NCBI GenBank assembly: GCA_037447655.1
Contig: JBBHKE010000556.1
Span: forward strand, 29,492-93,491
Direction: 5' to 3'
Length of the DNA stretch: 64,000 nucleotides
Source of the DNA: Zygnema cylindricum
Lineage: Eukaryota > Streptophyta > Zygnematophyceae > Zygnematales > Zygnemataceae
The translations under genes were made by a program, and so were the position numbers. The notes under the pieces were generated by a model. The model saw only the letters and a program-made list of their open reading frames with translations. It searched no databases and had not been told where the DNA came from. This document shows, piece after piece, positions 1 to 13,183 of the stretch (its first letter is position 1; every line of letters starts with the position of its first letter).

Positions 1-3000
1 TATTCAATCAGGAGCTCTTATATTTCAATGTTTAAATGTTTGACGGGATGCGTCAGTTTAATATCAAGAATATGATACTTTTAAGATGTTGCAGCATAAT
101 TTGTTTCATGACGCTATTAAACATCAAAACAAAATATCATCGTTGTAATAGGACACGGTGTTTGACTGCCTTGTACAAATGCTTGTTTTTGTTATTGGAT
201 CTGGCAATGGAAATTATTGAACCTTGGGTGATGTAAAGAGATCCATTGAGTTTTGAATATATTTTAACAGCGGTGCTGTGTCAAGGCAGTAGAAAAACAA
301 AAATGGTGGGTTCTCTTTTCATCAGAAGAACACCATACTTCCCATGGTGAAATGTATATATTCTTGGCGATTGGCCCGGGATTCTGTTGACAATCCTTTC
401 TATGTGAGTGATACGGAATCTCCTCCGTCGGCTCCCTCTGATCCAGGAACAGCGAGAGGGATAAATTTTAGATGGAAAAGTAGAGATAAAGCAAAGACGA
501 TTTCAAATTTCTTTCTTAATTTTTTTAATTGTCATTTTCTGTTAAATGCACTTTATTTTATTTTCACTCTCAACTACGCTTCTATTCAGGTATGAGAAAA
601 CGAAACTCCCTTATAATTTCATTTACTCTTTGCTTTGCACTCTTTGTCTCCATAATGGATAATTCAAGCCATCAACGCTTCTTCTCCTTTTAATTCCTAC
701 TCATTTGAAAAAACGCCGTGCTTGGCCAAACTCTATATATACACAAGTTATCAGTGATGGCGTCCTCTACACTTAACAGAAATGTCAGACAACTTACCAG
801 TGCCCTTGTAATAGTAGTAATTTCAATTTGCTCATGAAGGTGCTATTGACCTCAAATTGAATGGAAATAACACAATTCATGCTGGAGAGAAAAGAAAAAT
901 ACTCCCAAAATGCACCCTTTGCAGATTTTGTCATACTCGTTTACTTCACAAGTAAATGTTTGAGGACCAAATTGCACACATTAAAAACAAACATCGAACA
1001 CGAAAGAGCTAGGTTTATACAGGTACATAGGTAGAGGGATTTCATACATGCACAACTCGGTGAATTATGTACTGTTCCGAAAGGTAAAGCGACTTACATG
1101 GGGACTGATCCAAACTCAATCAGATTGGCTCCACTTAACTTTGTAAATCGGAACTACTAAAAACTATCAAAACTACGTAGTTGGCGTTAATCCTCTTAAA
1201 GCCACAAACCACAAAACATCCCTCCTCGAATTAACCATGTTAAACTGATCATACAAAATGCACATGAAGACTTTATGCCAGTAATAATCATACAAGCATC
1301 AATGAGCTGCTGCTTTTATATCACTGACTCACGAATCAATGATCATTACATAATTTGGATGACCTTCGTCTTTGATAGATGTTTCAATATCGCTACAAAA
1401 CTAATACTAAACTGTATCAAAACTAGAACGAACTCAAACTGAGAAGTCAAACTGAGAAGAACTGGACGTAGAATGAACAGAACATAATGAACGGAGCAAA
1501 CCTTTAGGAGCTAGTTATGTGCACATGTGGCCCTGTTTTATTCAACATCAAGACAAAGTAAAGCTTTTCCTAAATAAGGATCACCTTGGACATGGTACGA
1601 AGTAACAGACGGGTGATCTCCCCCTCCCTGAGACACCATCGACTCGCGTTTAACTTCCCAGAAAAAAATAATCCAAAATGACACGTTCGATGCTGTTAGG
1701 TGAATATCGATACGAGCGGATTTCCACAAGATAGTCTCTGAAAGCAAAAAGATTCATAAATAGGAATAAATTCAGTTCCCCAATTGTCCCAAAACAGCAC
1801 TTTCCCAGCAATATCGACATGGTAAACACTTTCATGTTCGTATTTAGTTGAAAAAACACTCGACGTGCAGACATACTTGACACAGAGCCCTTCAGTTATG
1901 GCTTTTTCCAGTTTTTTTAAACCACGTAGTAAATTCTGTAATTTCATAAATGGCTCATATATCCACTATTGAGGTTTACCCGTCAATGGATAACGTGGAC
2001 ACCCCAGTTGCTCTCTCCTCTTTTTTACCTACTTTCTTTACCTTTCTTCTCACCAACATATTCGCATAGCCATCTCTCTCACAGTACAGCTCCCCACCAT
2101 TTCCCTCAGTTTTCCCTCAACTCCCTTACTTGTCCTCCATACTTAAAAATTTATTTTCATGCAGTCACCCCCTCCCTTTTCTCGTCTCTCTTTTTCCACA
2201 CATCTTTCCTGCTGGCCAATGTCCCAGTCGAAACCTCTGATTCTTAAAAAAAAGTAGATAAAGGTAGTTGTCGACGTACAAATTTGGAAGAAACACAACA
2301 AGAGGTGAAAACACTAAACTTAGCCAGATTTGGTCCGCAGGGATTAAAAAAGGTGTAATAAAAGTTGAGTTTACTCATTGCTCTTCTGCTTCCTGATATA
2401 TTCATTTTGAGTTACCTGCATTCCATAACTCATTACTAGATATCCAGCTTGTCTGTCATTTTAATGGGTGTCTCAGATTGTACCGATTCGGTCCCCAATT
2501 AAAAGTTGTCATCCATACAAAACCAAACAACCTTTCTATTTATCCATCAACTAACTCAAAGTAACTCTTACAGTTGCACAGCTGAATTGTTTATGCACTA
2601 AACTTAGCGCTAAAAAAATCCTTTAAAAATCAGAAAATGAGCATGTGAGAGGCCATTCCATGACTCGTTGGTTGGTACCTTTTTTCAATCCTACCACTCA
2701 TTTTACGCCACATTAAACTTATTGAGTGCCCACTTTGCTAAAGCACAGCCACTAAACGTTCCTTCCATGTTGTGGCATTTAATGGCACTGGCGGTCACCG
2801 ACAAATGATACATAGTTATGATACGGATCAGCGACAACAATACATTGCAGGCCCCTAAATGTACACTTTTTTGGCATACTATAAAATTATTTTGCGGGAT
2901 TGCAAACGTAGACAGAAATCATGTAAATTCAATGACGAGTACAACAAATAATGGAGCATGCATATAATTGTCGGTCCAATGAAAATTATGTCTATGTTCT

Positions 3001-3138
3001 TGCACATAATTCTTGGAAGTTCTTCGCTTTTAGCTACTCAACATAGTGATTGGATCACGAAAAGTCTCCAGATTTAATTGATGAGCTTTGTAAAACTAGA
3101 AAGTTAAAAGAACTCCACAAAAATGTGTGCATGATGGC
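1..3138. other. Gene-free flank downstream of EXO70
   Basis: I see no coding exon, RNA gene or mobile element here that I can support. The open frames are short (up to about 90 codons), AT-rich or low-complexity, and do not join through splice signals into anything recognisable. The right edge abuts the EXO70 stop codon, read on the minus strand, so the 3' untranslated region and poly(A) site of EXO70 should lie in the last few hundred bases. Confidence 0.5.
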
Positions 3139-6100
3139 TTACTTATGAGGCAAAAGAAAAGAAGCGTAGGTGTCCTTCAAAGCTGCAGACCATTCATGTC
3201 GCATTCTTCGCCTTCGCTCCTCGTCAACTACCACCCATGTGCCTTGTTGAAGGGCTAATTCTTCAAAAGCGTCGTTAAATTTTCTTAACCTGCTTTAGAA
3301 GACCATGTTAGCGTTAATCATGTCAACTTCCTCATCCAGATTCTTCTAATTTTTTCTGTTATGTAAAATACCAAAACATAAAGTAGCTATTTTTGAATAC
3401 CGAATGAAAGAAACGAGGGATTTTATTGATTTTCCTAAGTAGCATGGCCTTGAGCCAAAGGTTCATGTATTATTCAGAAAAGCATAAGACAACTTGCGAA
3501 CAGTTACTATCTATTTAACAACCGATCTATGACATTGAGGCAGCATGTTCCTGCGGATTCAGAAACACCAATGAATGTGAGTTGCAATCACATAAATGAA
3601 AAGCAATTAAATGGAAAGGACAAGTCCACGAACTTAAAAAGCACGTTGTAGACTTTAGGAAACATCATATTGGGCATGACTTCCTTCAGTGGCAAGCATC
3701 TTCTTTCAAATTGATAGGTATCCTGTTCCATTCATACCACACATTTGGAGACATTGTGTATATGCTGAAATCTACCTTGGTTCCTCTGTCAAAACTTTAA
3801 TTCCATGTGCGGAATCGATATGCAAAGCAAACGGAAGAAGTATCGAGCCTTCCATTGTCACATTTTTAGATAGTAAAAGAGTCCACTATAGAGGAACGAG
3901 AGGCAAAATCTAACAAAGACATTGCCTTATAAATTTCCTCCAAAACACCAAATGGAAAAGAAACTAGTTGACACACCCTTGAATGGATGGTCCCTGAAAC
4001 ACATGTCCACTCCAACAAGCAGCCACTGGATCAATATTCGATCCAAGGGAAATTTTCTTGCGGAGTTGGTGTTCTCTGGATGCTTTGACACATACGCCAG
4101 TTGAACGCATTCCTTTTCCTAGTGAATGCCGAAACCAAAAGATTTTGTGCCATCTATGTTTGGCAAAAGGTAAAACAGGCTCCATAGAAGCCTTACGAGC
4201 GGTGGGCAATGCCCAGTTGCAAGCCGAAGCATCCACCCCCTGTGATGTGGCACCTTCCTAGGCGGCGCTTTAATTTCACGTCACGGGCAGGGGACGCAGC
4301 TGGCTTAGAAAGAGTTGGAGGATGCAGTCTGCAGCGAAACGAGGGAAACCATAGTCACAACTTCGAAACTTGGTTTATACACGAAGTTGGTATGACATTG
4401 TGTGCAAACGAATTTATACACAGAGAATCGGAATATTTACTATGAAATAACTATGCAAAGTCTGGTTAAAATTGCAATTTCTGGGCTGCGCGCCAAACAA
4501 CTGACAATAATGTGAGAGACTTTGGTAGGGATGCAGAGTGAGAAAGAATGGAAGCACGCTATAGTGATTTCAAACAAAATCACATGTTCACAAAACAAGT
4601 GAGACTGCACTTCACATAAGGAAGAGTCAAGTCAAAAGTTGAAGGAATATAAAAGCAAGGAAACTAGCGCAGGTATGCTTCTGACTGAGGCCTCGAGCGA
4701 ATTCCCAAGATATTACTAATGGAAAGAGGAACAATAATGAAAGCGGACAGATGACAACGAAGAAGAATGGTGGAAAACAATAACACAGGTACTTCTACAT
4801 CTGTTTGTAACTATTGCATAAGGACCTGTGCTTCTGCGTCTATGTGAACAGGTACTATCTGTTCACGTGCTCTCCTCTCATACCAAAGTAGGGGAACTCA
4901 CACGAGTATAGACACAGTTAAACCAAACCTAAACATGTTTAAAGTGGTAAACTTGAAGAACAGACCAGAGACGAGCAAAGTCTTGGACTAAATCCGATCA
5001 GCAACCTTTAGTGCCAGTACAGGCCAAGAGAATATGGAAAGTGATCAATTTCATCCGCCTCTATACCGATAAAATCCGCAATGTCTTCAGACTAATGAGG
5101 AAGATATGATGTATCGTGAAATGCCCCGCCAGCAAAGCATGGTATCTAAGGCTAAACTGAAAATTTTGAATTTCCAGGTTTTTCTGTGTTTCTAAGAAAC
5201 CGAGCAAGCATTCTGCACAGATACACTACCCAACCAAGCTCCAGTTTGAGGTGAAACAATCAAAGAGACTGCCGAGTAATAATCCTACATAAGTAGCTTT
5301 TCCTCAGCTGTTCCTTCTTTGTGTTTCCCTCCGCTTGAGGATCTTCAGGAGAAAAAAATGTTCACTGCAGAACATTAATTTAAATATTTTTTTAATGCTT
5401 CTGCTTGTGCAATAATCGACTCTTCAACAGCTTCTTTAGATTCAAGAACGTTTTTTTTGCTAAATCAATTGCTATCAATATTCTTTTCTAGAATCAATTT
5501 TCTATTTGTTATTTGTGAGTAACCGTCATTAATAACTACATAATTTTCAAAAGAATGAAAGTTTTTAACTTTCTTTTCTATAAATTTTTGCTTAACTATA
5601 AAGCAGTATAGTTGGAAAAAAGAATATTAGTAACAGGAAGAACCAGATTAAGCGTTGTAAATATTTTTCTCCTACTATAACTTCACATTCTTCACAAACT
5701 TCATTTTTTTTACCAGAGATTTTACCTCGATATTTGCCACAATAACATTCGTAATATACTGCTGGACCAAATATCTTTGGATCAAATAACCATCTAATTC
5801 ACATATAAGTTCTGCTAGATACATTCCTCCTGTTGCCAAGGCAAATCGTTTAGACAGAAAACAGATTGAGCACCTTCTCTTGCAGTCTTGTCGCGCATCA
5901 GACAGCCCAGCCAAAAGACTTTGATGAGATTCAGTTAGTATTGCCGTCACCTGCTACACATCACAATATCAGAAACAAACATATATCAGCAAAAAATCGA
6001 ATGAACATAAACCATTAAGAAAACAAAATTAGAATCAACACACATTTTGTATTAATTAATGATTATTGAGCAACAAAAATATATAAACGTGCCAATAATC

Positions 6101-9100
6101 ATCAGCTGTCAAAAATCAAACTGCAGGGAAAAAACTACATTGACAGTTGCACTTCCACAAGCAGCTCTGAGATCAGACATGGAAAAAACAGGAAAGTGCA
6201 ATGTCTAGGACAAAAAAATGAATCAATACAAAAAAAATTGCTGGGTGTGGATGCATTACAAAACTGTGCAATATTTGCCTAGGAGCACCCTCACAAACAG
6301 AGATGAATGTCCATCAAACATACAAATTCCATACATTTCTGTAAATGACTGACAAACTTGTAGACTATGCGCAGTTCACCGTAGGTCTTCCTTTCTGCAA
6401 CAGCTTTATGCAGTAACTCTTGCTTCAAATGGAAGATGCGGTAAGTATATCAACTGAAGCATAAAATAAGACTTGCCCTGTGCAGAAATTTTCAAGAAGT
6501 AAACACACTAGTTTCGTCTTGCTGGATCCTCGGCAAAAGGAAACAGTAATAACACCACCTTTCTTTCATGCGGACAGGGTACATCCATGTGCCCTGGTGT
6601 GACATTGATGTTAAAAATACTAATGTAGAAGTATTCTTAATGTAGTAAATTTTCTTTCACATTGATACTAACGGCTGGTGTTAGTAAACTCTGCAAAGTG
6701 CAGTATCATGATCTACGCTGGCAACAGTGAAACCTGACTCAAACAATCCAGCTTCATCCCATGAACCAAAAATGAGCGCTAAAACTAAAAGTGAACCACA
6801 GTGCTAAGAAATCAAGGCAGTTATTGTCACTCCCAAGAATATCAGAATGGTCCCGCTGCCATGCACTCGACCGCTTTGTATTGTTCCCATGTCCATTGCA
6901 TACTTTCAGATGCAATTAACAGGTGAAACCAGGACTGGGGCAACTGTACCTTACCCCATCAACCTCCCTTTGCCATTTGCTCAACAAAACCTCACCTTCC
7001 CAAGTGCCGCCTTCCTAAATTTAATAGCATGTTCTTCAATGACTTCTGTCGATTGCCATTTCGACTGCAGAACATGAGATGCCCCAACGGTTAACCTGCA
7101 AACCATAGAAGAGTTGTCATCAGATTAAATAGCCCCCGAAAAGCACAATTGTCCTGTTATCACTGTTCTGCTCCTAACGGTGCATACAATTGCAGTGAGC
7201 ACGCACATAGATTGTTGCATGTAGAGAAGATTGTTCATCAGAAAAAGCTCTCTCAGCGGTGCATCCAGGCTGGAGGCAGCCAGACGGTGCAGAGAACGTT
7301 CCAGAGCCTCGAGAAGCTTCCCACACTGCTCAGCACCAGCCTTTGGTGAGCCCAACAATGAGTCCAGACAGGCACCATAGTCGCGGGTACTCCCTCTGCC
7401 AACCACAGACAGAAACTTGTAAGGCAGGTGTAAAACATCATTAAGATCAGAAGGTCCCAGGCTCAGAGGGAGCTGTAAGGCCGATTGCAGAACTTGACAA
7501 TCACACAAACATGCGAAGATCAGAGAGGTTTCTGAGGGGACTACATGACTTGGTTCCTCACACAAATACACCTATGCAGAAGAGAGCACTCACCTAATAA
7601 GCAGTGGCTTCACATAATTTACTACATAGCTCGTGGTGGCATGCACACTCCCGTCAGGAGGGAGAACTTCCTCTGCTTCAGAAACCTGAGCTCTCCAAGG
7701 AAATCTGCACCCAACAGGTGTCCCCAAAGTTGCAAATTACGGCACAATTACTAGTCCACGCAATACAGCAATCGCCCTTTCCTGTTCTAACAGTAAGAAG
7801 TTTCTACTTGAAATGGAAGATACAAGTTATTAAATACAAGGATACAAGGGGACAAGCAGACATCTCTGCTACGCCGCTCTGTCTTACCCCTATCTAACTG
7901 TCACTAACGCGACCATACAGGACATAGAATACAAGAAAAAAATATTGAACAATCTACACACAGGTTCACATGCCTGATGAAAGTCGATTGTCGAGCTGCA
8001 TTTGTGACATAACTGTCATCCAAAATGCGTCGAAATTCCTCAAATGTCCCGGATGCAGCCTCTGAGAGATATGATGGCAACCTTTTCAATAGATCTGTCA
8101 ATCGTGACGTTTCTGACTGGCCGGCCATGGATAGAATCTGAACGAGAAAACCAAAAAAAATGACTAATTAAATGGTCCATGCTGGTGAAAGTTTTGAAGG
8201 AAGGAAGATCCACACAAAAATGCAACCACCAAGTTTCTTTAAATCAAACTCTCCGCTTTTGAAGGTAATAACATGCAATTCCCACTTGATTTGTGCCACA
8301 CTGTGCAGCCTCTTAACCAGGAGTCTCCATAGTACACGGATATGAAACACTACAAACTACACAATGCTCAGGTTCAAATAACTGCATATTTACAACATAT
8401 TAGAATCAAAAAAGGATATAAAAATAATCACACCTTTATTTCCCATGAAAAAAAGGGGGAGGTTTAGGGTAAAAGAAATAAGCAAAACATCCTAATCTCC
8501 AAAAGAGCCATTTGTCTGTGCGAGTAACTGTGTCAGTTTGTGTTCTCCTCTCTCCATTTATGTCACTAAGACACTTCTGTGTCTTCTTTGTCATTTATAA
8601 AGATATTACATTCAGGCCGATTCAGTTCTTACAAGAGAACAAAAAGGAATAACATTGCTAAGTACCTTATGTCAAAATGTACGGAGTTGGAAAGAGGGAA
8701 TTCACTTTAAAAAAGTAAAGGACTTTATGCAATATTTCCAAGACGGTGTTTGGTTACTGTTAAGATTAAAAAAAATTAGCTGAATCAGAATCATCATAAG
8801 TCTGACAGTTAAATAAACGCTGACTTGATTATGCAACTGGTGAAGTGGATTAGTTGAAGTGTAACTCAAATACCTAAAGCTTCGATAAGGTATTGGTTGA
8901 AATAATTGCTCGTGTCAATAAATGCCATACTCTGGAATGCACGCCGTACATGGTTAGAATTGTAGCGCATGAATATCACTCCTTGTATAGACAAGAGTCA
9001 TCACCCTATAGATTTCACTGATAAAGAAAATTGAAACTCTCATAAAGAAAACACTATTTCGTTTTCTCCCAATTTCCATAAGCGTCTATCTCAACCTTCC

Positions 9101-12100
9101 TACGACATGCTCGCAAGCCAGTCGAACTCAAATTGCTATCTACCACGCTGGACCACTTGCACTTTCACTTGGCCCAAATGCCGCTTCTCTCTTCTTGTGC
9201 CTTTGCCTGTCGGCTTTTCCAAGAGACTCTCACCCTTGGTTCCACTTTTTGCAGAACGATGAACATGTCTAGCAAAGCAAAGATCCTCTCTGGAAGCTTC
9301 CGGCCACTAGCAATTGACCGGCACGCTCGAAGTAGCACAAGAACAAACTCATTAACTTTTGCTTGTTCATATAGCTCCTTCAAAGGTGTTTCCAGTTCAT
9401 CGGTAAGTCCATCCATTATGTGTCCAATCAAAGCAGCCTCCCCTGCCATAAGGACTTTCACCTGCGATAAAACTTACATAATTAGTTTTTACAAGCCGAT
9501 TAGAATGATAAAATTACAGCAAGCGGGTTTTCTTCATTATTGGAACTATACCAACGAAAACAAATTTAATAAGCAACACATTGTTCACTGCAGCGAAAAT
9601 CAGAATTCTATTTGTTACAATTAACTAAAGTTCACTATTGACAAAAAAATTAACTATGCTATCAGCTGGAAGGACTGACATACGTCATCCGATGACCTCA
9701 TAAACTAACCCTAAGAGATACTGACATCGCTGCATATAGAAGTTTAACATCGTTCTTCTATTGGCATATTTTTGGCACCTTCTTTCGCTCACCAATATAT
9801 TTACATTTCGCATCCACGACTTCATGATGGTCTCCATCTCAGACCACTGTACATCCTCAAGATCTGAAGCAGGCGGATACTTCAACTTCATATTTACCAT
9901 GCTCTGTTCCAATGCCTGAGCTCTTACTTGCCTGCCAACATGTGCAGCACCTCTGTCGGACAATACTTAAAAAGGAAACTCAAAGCAAGAAAGACAGTAG
10001 ATCGGGAAAACACTAATATCATAGAAAGGAGCTGACTGCCAAAAAGCAAGAAAAGGTCATAACCAACCCTTTAATCCCGAATAGAAGCCATAACAAGATT
10101 TCTGAAAATGACAAATGAAAGTAAAACCCAGCATTTTGTATTGGTAGATAATGGTGTACAATGTCAAATAGAAAGATCTTCTGACTGCCCAAATGGAAGG
10201 CAACAGCAATTTGGCTCAAATCTGTAGAACTTTCCTTTTGTGTAACAGCAGAAGACATAACCAATTTCTGGGGTCATTTACTAACACAAAGAAAGTCGCT
10301 GCTTGTTCAAAATGGGGGTATTTGGGATTGGTCGAAAAAATGCTTTGATCTCATGCGTAAACCAGCATCAGTAAGGTGAAATACTCAATACGGCTACCTC
10401 GATTGGCTCTACAATCAAATCGCATAAACAATAAAACACTAGGATTATTCGCATACTGGGTGCATATAATGGATGATTACCCATAAGCACCCTTCAACTC
10501 TCCCTCTTTTGGCACTTCTCCACTCATATGCTTCTTCTTGCATATCTTTGTAAATGCTTTTGTTTGCTCTTTTACTGATGAAATGTATGATAGCACTGAT
10601 ACATGAAGCTGCACGACCCTCGACATTAGTACGAATGTATAGATTTATGTGAACGATTTCTCACTCAGGCGCAGCCCATATTAAACAATATGTTCCATTT
10701 GGTTCCCTGACTCACTCCAAGCAAAATTACAACACGAGTGAACTGTTTTCCATGCTATAATAAGAAGGTTTCTTTCAGTCAAGTTTAGGTCTTCTAAGCC
10801 ATCAAGCAATTTCACTGTGCGAGGCTTTTACTAAAATGACCAAACATGAAAACATAGAAACCATACCAGAATCAAAATTTCACCTGTAAAGAGCAATGCA
10901 TCGCTCTTCAGCTCCCCTCTTATGCATCTCTTCCGCCATCTTGTGAAGATATGGCACTGCATTGGCTGGCAACCATTCCAGAAGTGCGGCCCGAGTAGGA
11001 CTTGAAATAGTTGCATCTTCCGATGAAGTGGGAGAAGCTGGAAGAGGGGAAGAACCCATCTCTATTACCTTAGAACCATCCAATATGGCCAACTCTTGTA
11101 GCTGGCTATAGCTCAGTGGCTTGCTGCAACAAGAATGAGCATTGTATAGCACCATTCAGTGCAAGCAATGGTTTTAACTACTGTTGTTTACAATTCAAAC
11201 AGCAAATGGTCCATTGAATGTGCAAGCTTTTTCTACTCCTACCCAGAGAAAGAAAAAAAAAAGCGATAAACGGATATACAACAGACACATATTAGTCATT
11301 AACCATGACCCTGCAACAGAGGAGTCATTCTAACTTCTGGTGCGCATTCAGATAGGGTCTTTAATCGAAGTGTTACATGAAAACAAGTCTGTGAATCTTG
11401 CAATGATCACCATCGTCCATCTGCACCTCGAAGAGATTTCATGATGAACCACATGTGATGAAAAGTTCCTTAAGCATCAATTCCATGACTAATGATTGCC
11501 TTGAGAATGGTCGGTTTACAATGGTTCGCTCACCTATGCTTTTTAAGAGCGTCACCAAACTCCTCTTCCAGGCTTGCAAGACCAACTTCAAGTTGCGTTC
11601 TTGCTATTTCCACCCCCTCCATACTTTGACATCTTGCTAAGATATCGTGTGCAATTGACAATTTGCTCATTGTTTCCAAAAAGCCTTCAAGATTCCATCG
11701 TGGACCTACGGCGATAGTTGCTTTCAGCTGCAAAAATGACAAACGGAATAACTAGGACAATTAGACCAGGCGGGGGAATGTCTATAATTTTTTTTGTGTC
11801 CATAGGGACATTTTTCAGCCACAGAATCCAAACAAAGAGAAAAACATTATAGCTATTCAGTGAGAAAAACAGGAATATAACAAATAAGCTAATTCCATTA
11901 CTACAGGAACCGCAACAAATCCACATCTGTCTCTCCTATCTCAAAAGTTTCATTTCTTTTTTTGAAAGCAATAAGAATATTCATAAATCACAAAATTTTC
12001 TTCCTTGCACAAACCAAGTTACACGAGACTTTCAATCAATCACAATTCATTGTTGAATGTCTTAACAGCAGATTACAATTTTCAAAACACATTTCCATCA

Positions 12101-13183
12101 ACTTTCTAGTCTATTAATTGCCAAAAACTATTTCCAATTCATGCTCAAATTCCCTTTCCTTTCGGGCAAAGGCATGAGCGGCGCTCCCAAAAAGCAGCAA
12201 GATTTATCTTCTTCTTGACATTTGCTGCTTTTTCGGACGAAGGAATGGAAAAGCAACAAGCTACAACAAAAAGCACAGTTTTGCTACTGTTCGCTCGAAG
12301 GTACATTCTTCAAACCTTTGTCACATGTCACATGAAAAAAACAGCGCTTTTCTTATCACTTCACTGCTTTGTTTGTATTGCTTAACTTTATACGCACAAG
12401 AGCTGGCGCGAAGACATATGACATATACATGATATTATGACACTTGCCAAAGAGAATCCGAAAACATTGCAAATTTTAAGCAATTAGCCACCAATCATTT
12501 CAAAGTTGAAATATTTCAACTTGACAATTCGATTTCGTATGAACATAATACAGCACAATTTTATACATGCAACAATTTCTGCTGAGTTTGCTATACATCG
12601 CATGCTATGGACTCGTGCTATAATGAATCGATAGCATCATGATGCTATGGATCAATTGTTTCACATGGATCCATAGCACAGCATGTTTCAAGTTAAGTTG
12701 CTTATACATTGACAGACTGCGGCCCAATCAAAACATTAACCATGGAACTCAAACGTAAGACCTTTAAAACACTTCTAGATAAGCCCGTGGCAGCAAAGAG
12801 CCAACGAAAACTGATTCTGAGGAGCTAAAATCAACAACACCATTGACCTTGCAATCTAGACAGGTGTTGAAAACCCCATCATAAAAATGTACGTAAAATT
12901 ATGCCTTCCGTCTTTTCTTATTATTAAGCATTTTGTCCACTTTCCATACATTGACACATACAACATTAAAAAAGGTGGGGCCCTCCACTCTGTCTTGGTC
13001 TTAAATTGGAAATAGACACACTCAAGCTTTGTGGTGTTGAACAAACTCACTGCTTGCACAGTGCACAGAGCATCCAGAACGTCATGTTTGGATTCCAAAC
13101 CGGAAGAGCTTGAAGAGTCCTGCCCCCCAGGCAAAAGCATCAAAGACACCTCTCCCTTCAAGGCGTCAAAACCTTGTTCGGAA
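3139..13183 (-). CDS. EXO70: Exocyst complex subunit EXO70 family (11 exons traced, first exon not found)
   Basis: EXO70 proteins belong to the exocyst, which tethers secretory vesicles to the plasma membrane. Exons read on the minus strand: 13183-13051, 11727-11534, 11123-10884, 9931-9793, 9461-9234, 8137-7970, 7685-7594, 7395-7179, 7064-6996, 5950-5874 and 3289-3139. Every junction has AG/GT signals and a consistent phase, giving 568 residues to the stop. Family landmarks appear in order: an N-terminal helical region with 'WNLEGFLETMSKL', 'RAQALEQSM', 'MAGEAALIGHIMDGL', 'GTFEEFRRIL', 'GSVHATTSYVVNYVKPLL', 'LFLMNNLLYM', and the C-terminal 'LRKFNDAFEEL' ending near 'YASFLLPHK'. Plant EXO70s are usually 600-700 residues, so roughly 30-60 N-terminal residues are missing from the model. 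Exon 13183-13051 needs two bases from an upstream exon, or translation starts inside it. The donor at 7178 could instead be at 7202, also in phase. Many plant EXO70 genes have few introns; this one is intron-rich like EXO70A. The subfamily is not assigned. Confidence 0.93.
3290..5873. other. Last EXO70 intron (2.6 kb)
   Basis: This is the gap between the exon ending at 5874 and the final exon starting at 3289 on the minus strand. It contains open frames of about 60-90 codons on both strands around 3690-4450. They overlap, are not bounded by splice signals that fit EXO70, and match nothing I recognise. They may be a decayed repeat. The open frame beyond 5874 on the minus strand is read-through past the donor. 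Confidence 0.55.

Noticed and set aside
344-595. 83-codon open frame with a Ser/Pro-rich stretch
   Set aside because: Short, ends in AT-rich sequence, and no splice partner or family could be seen.
3922-4445. Overlapping open frames on both strands in the EXO70 last intron
   Set aside because: No recognisable domain, no splice support, and both strands open at once, which points to chance or an old repeat.
5675-5873. Continuation of the open frame beyond the EXO70 donor at 5874
   Set aside because: The 25 codons 5950-5874 fit EXO70 and join the last exon in phase; the rest is intron read-through.
6310-6425. Minus-strand exon-like segment with splice-like edges and an alpha-helical reading frame
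   Set aside because: EXO70 exons 7064-6996 and 5950-5874 join in phase without it, and its residues do not fit the family between those points.
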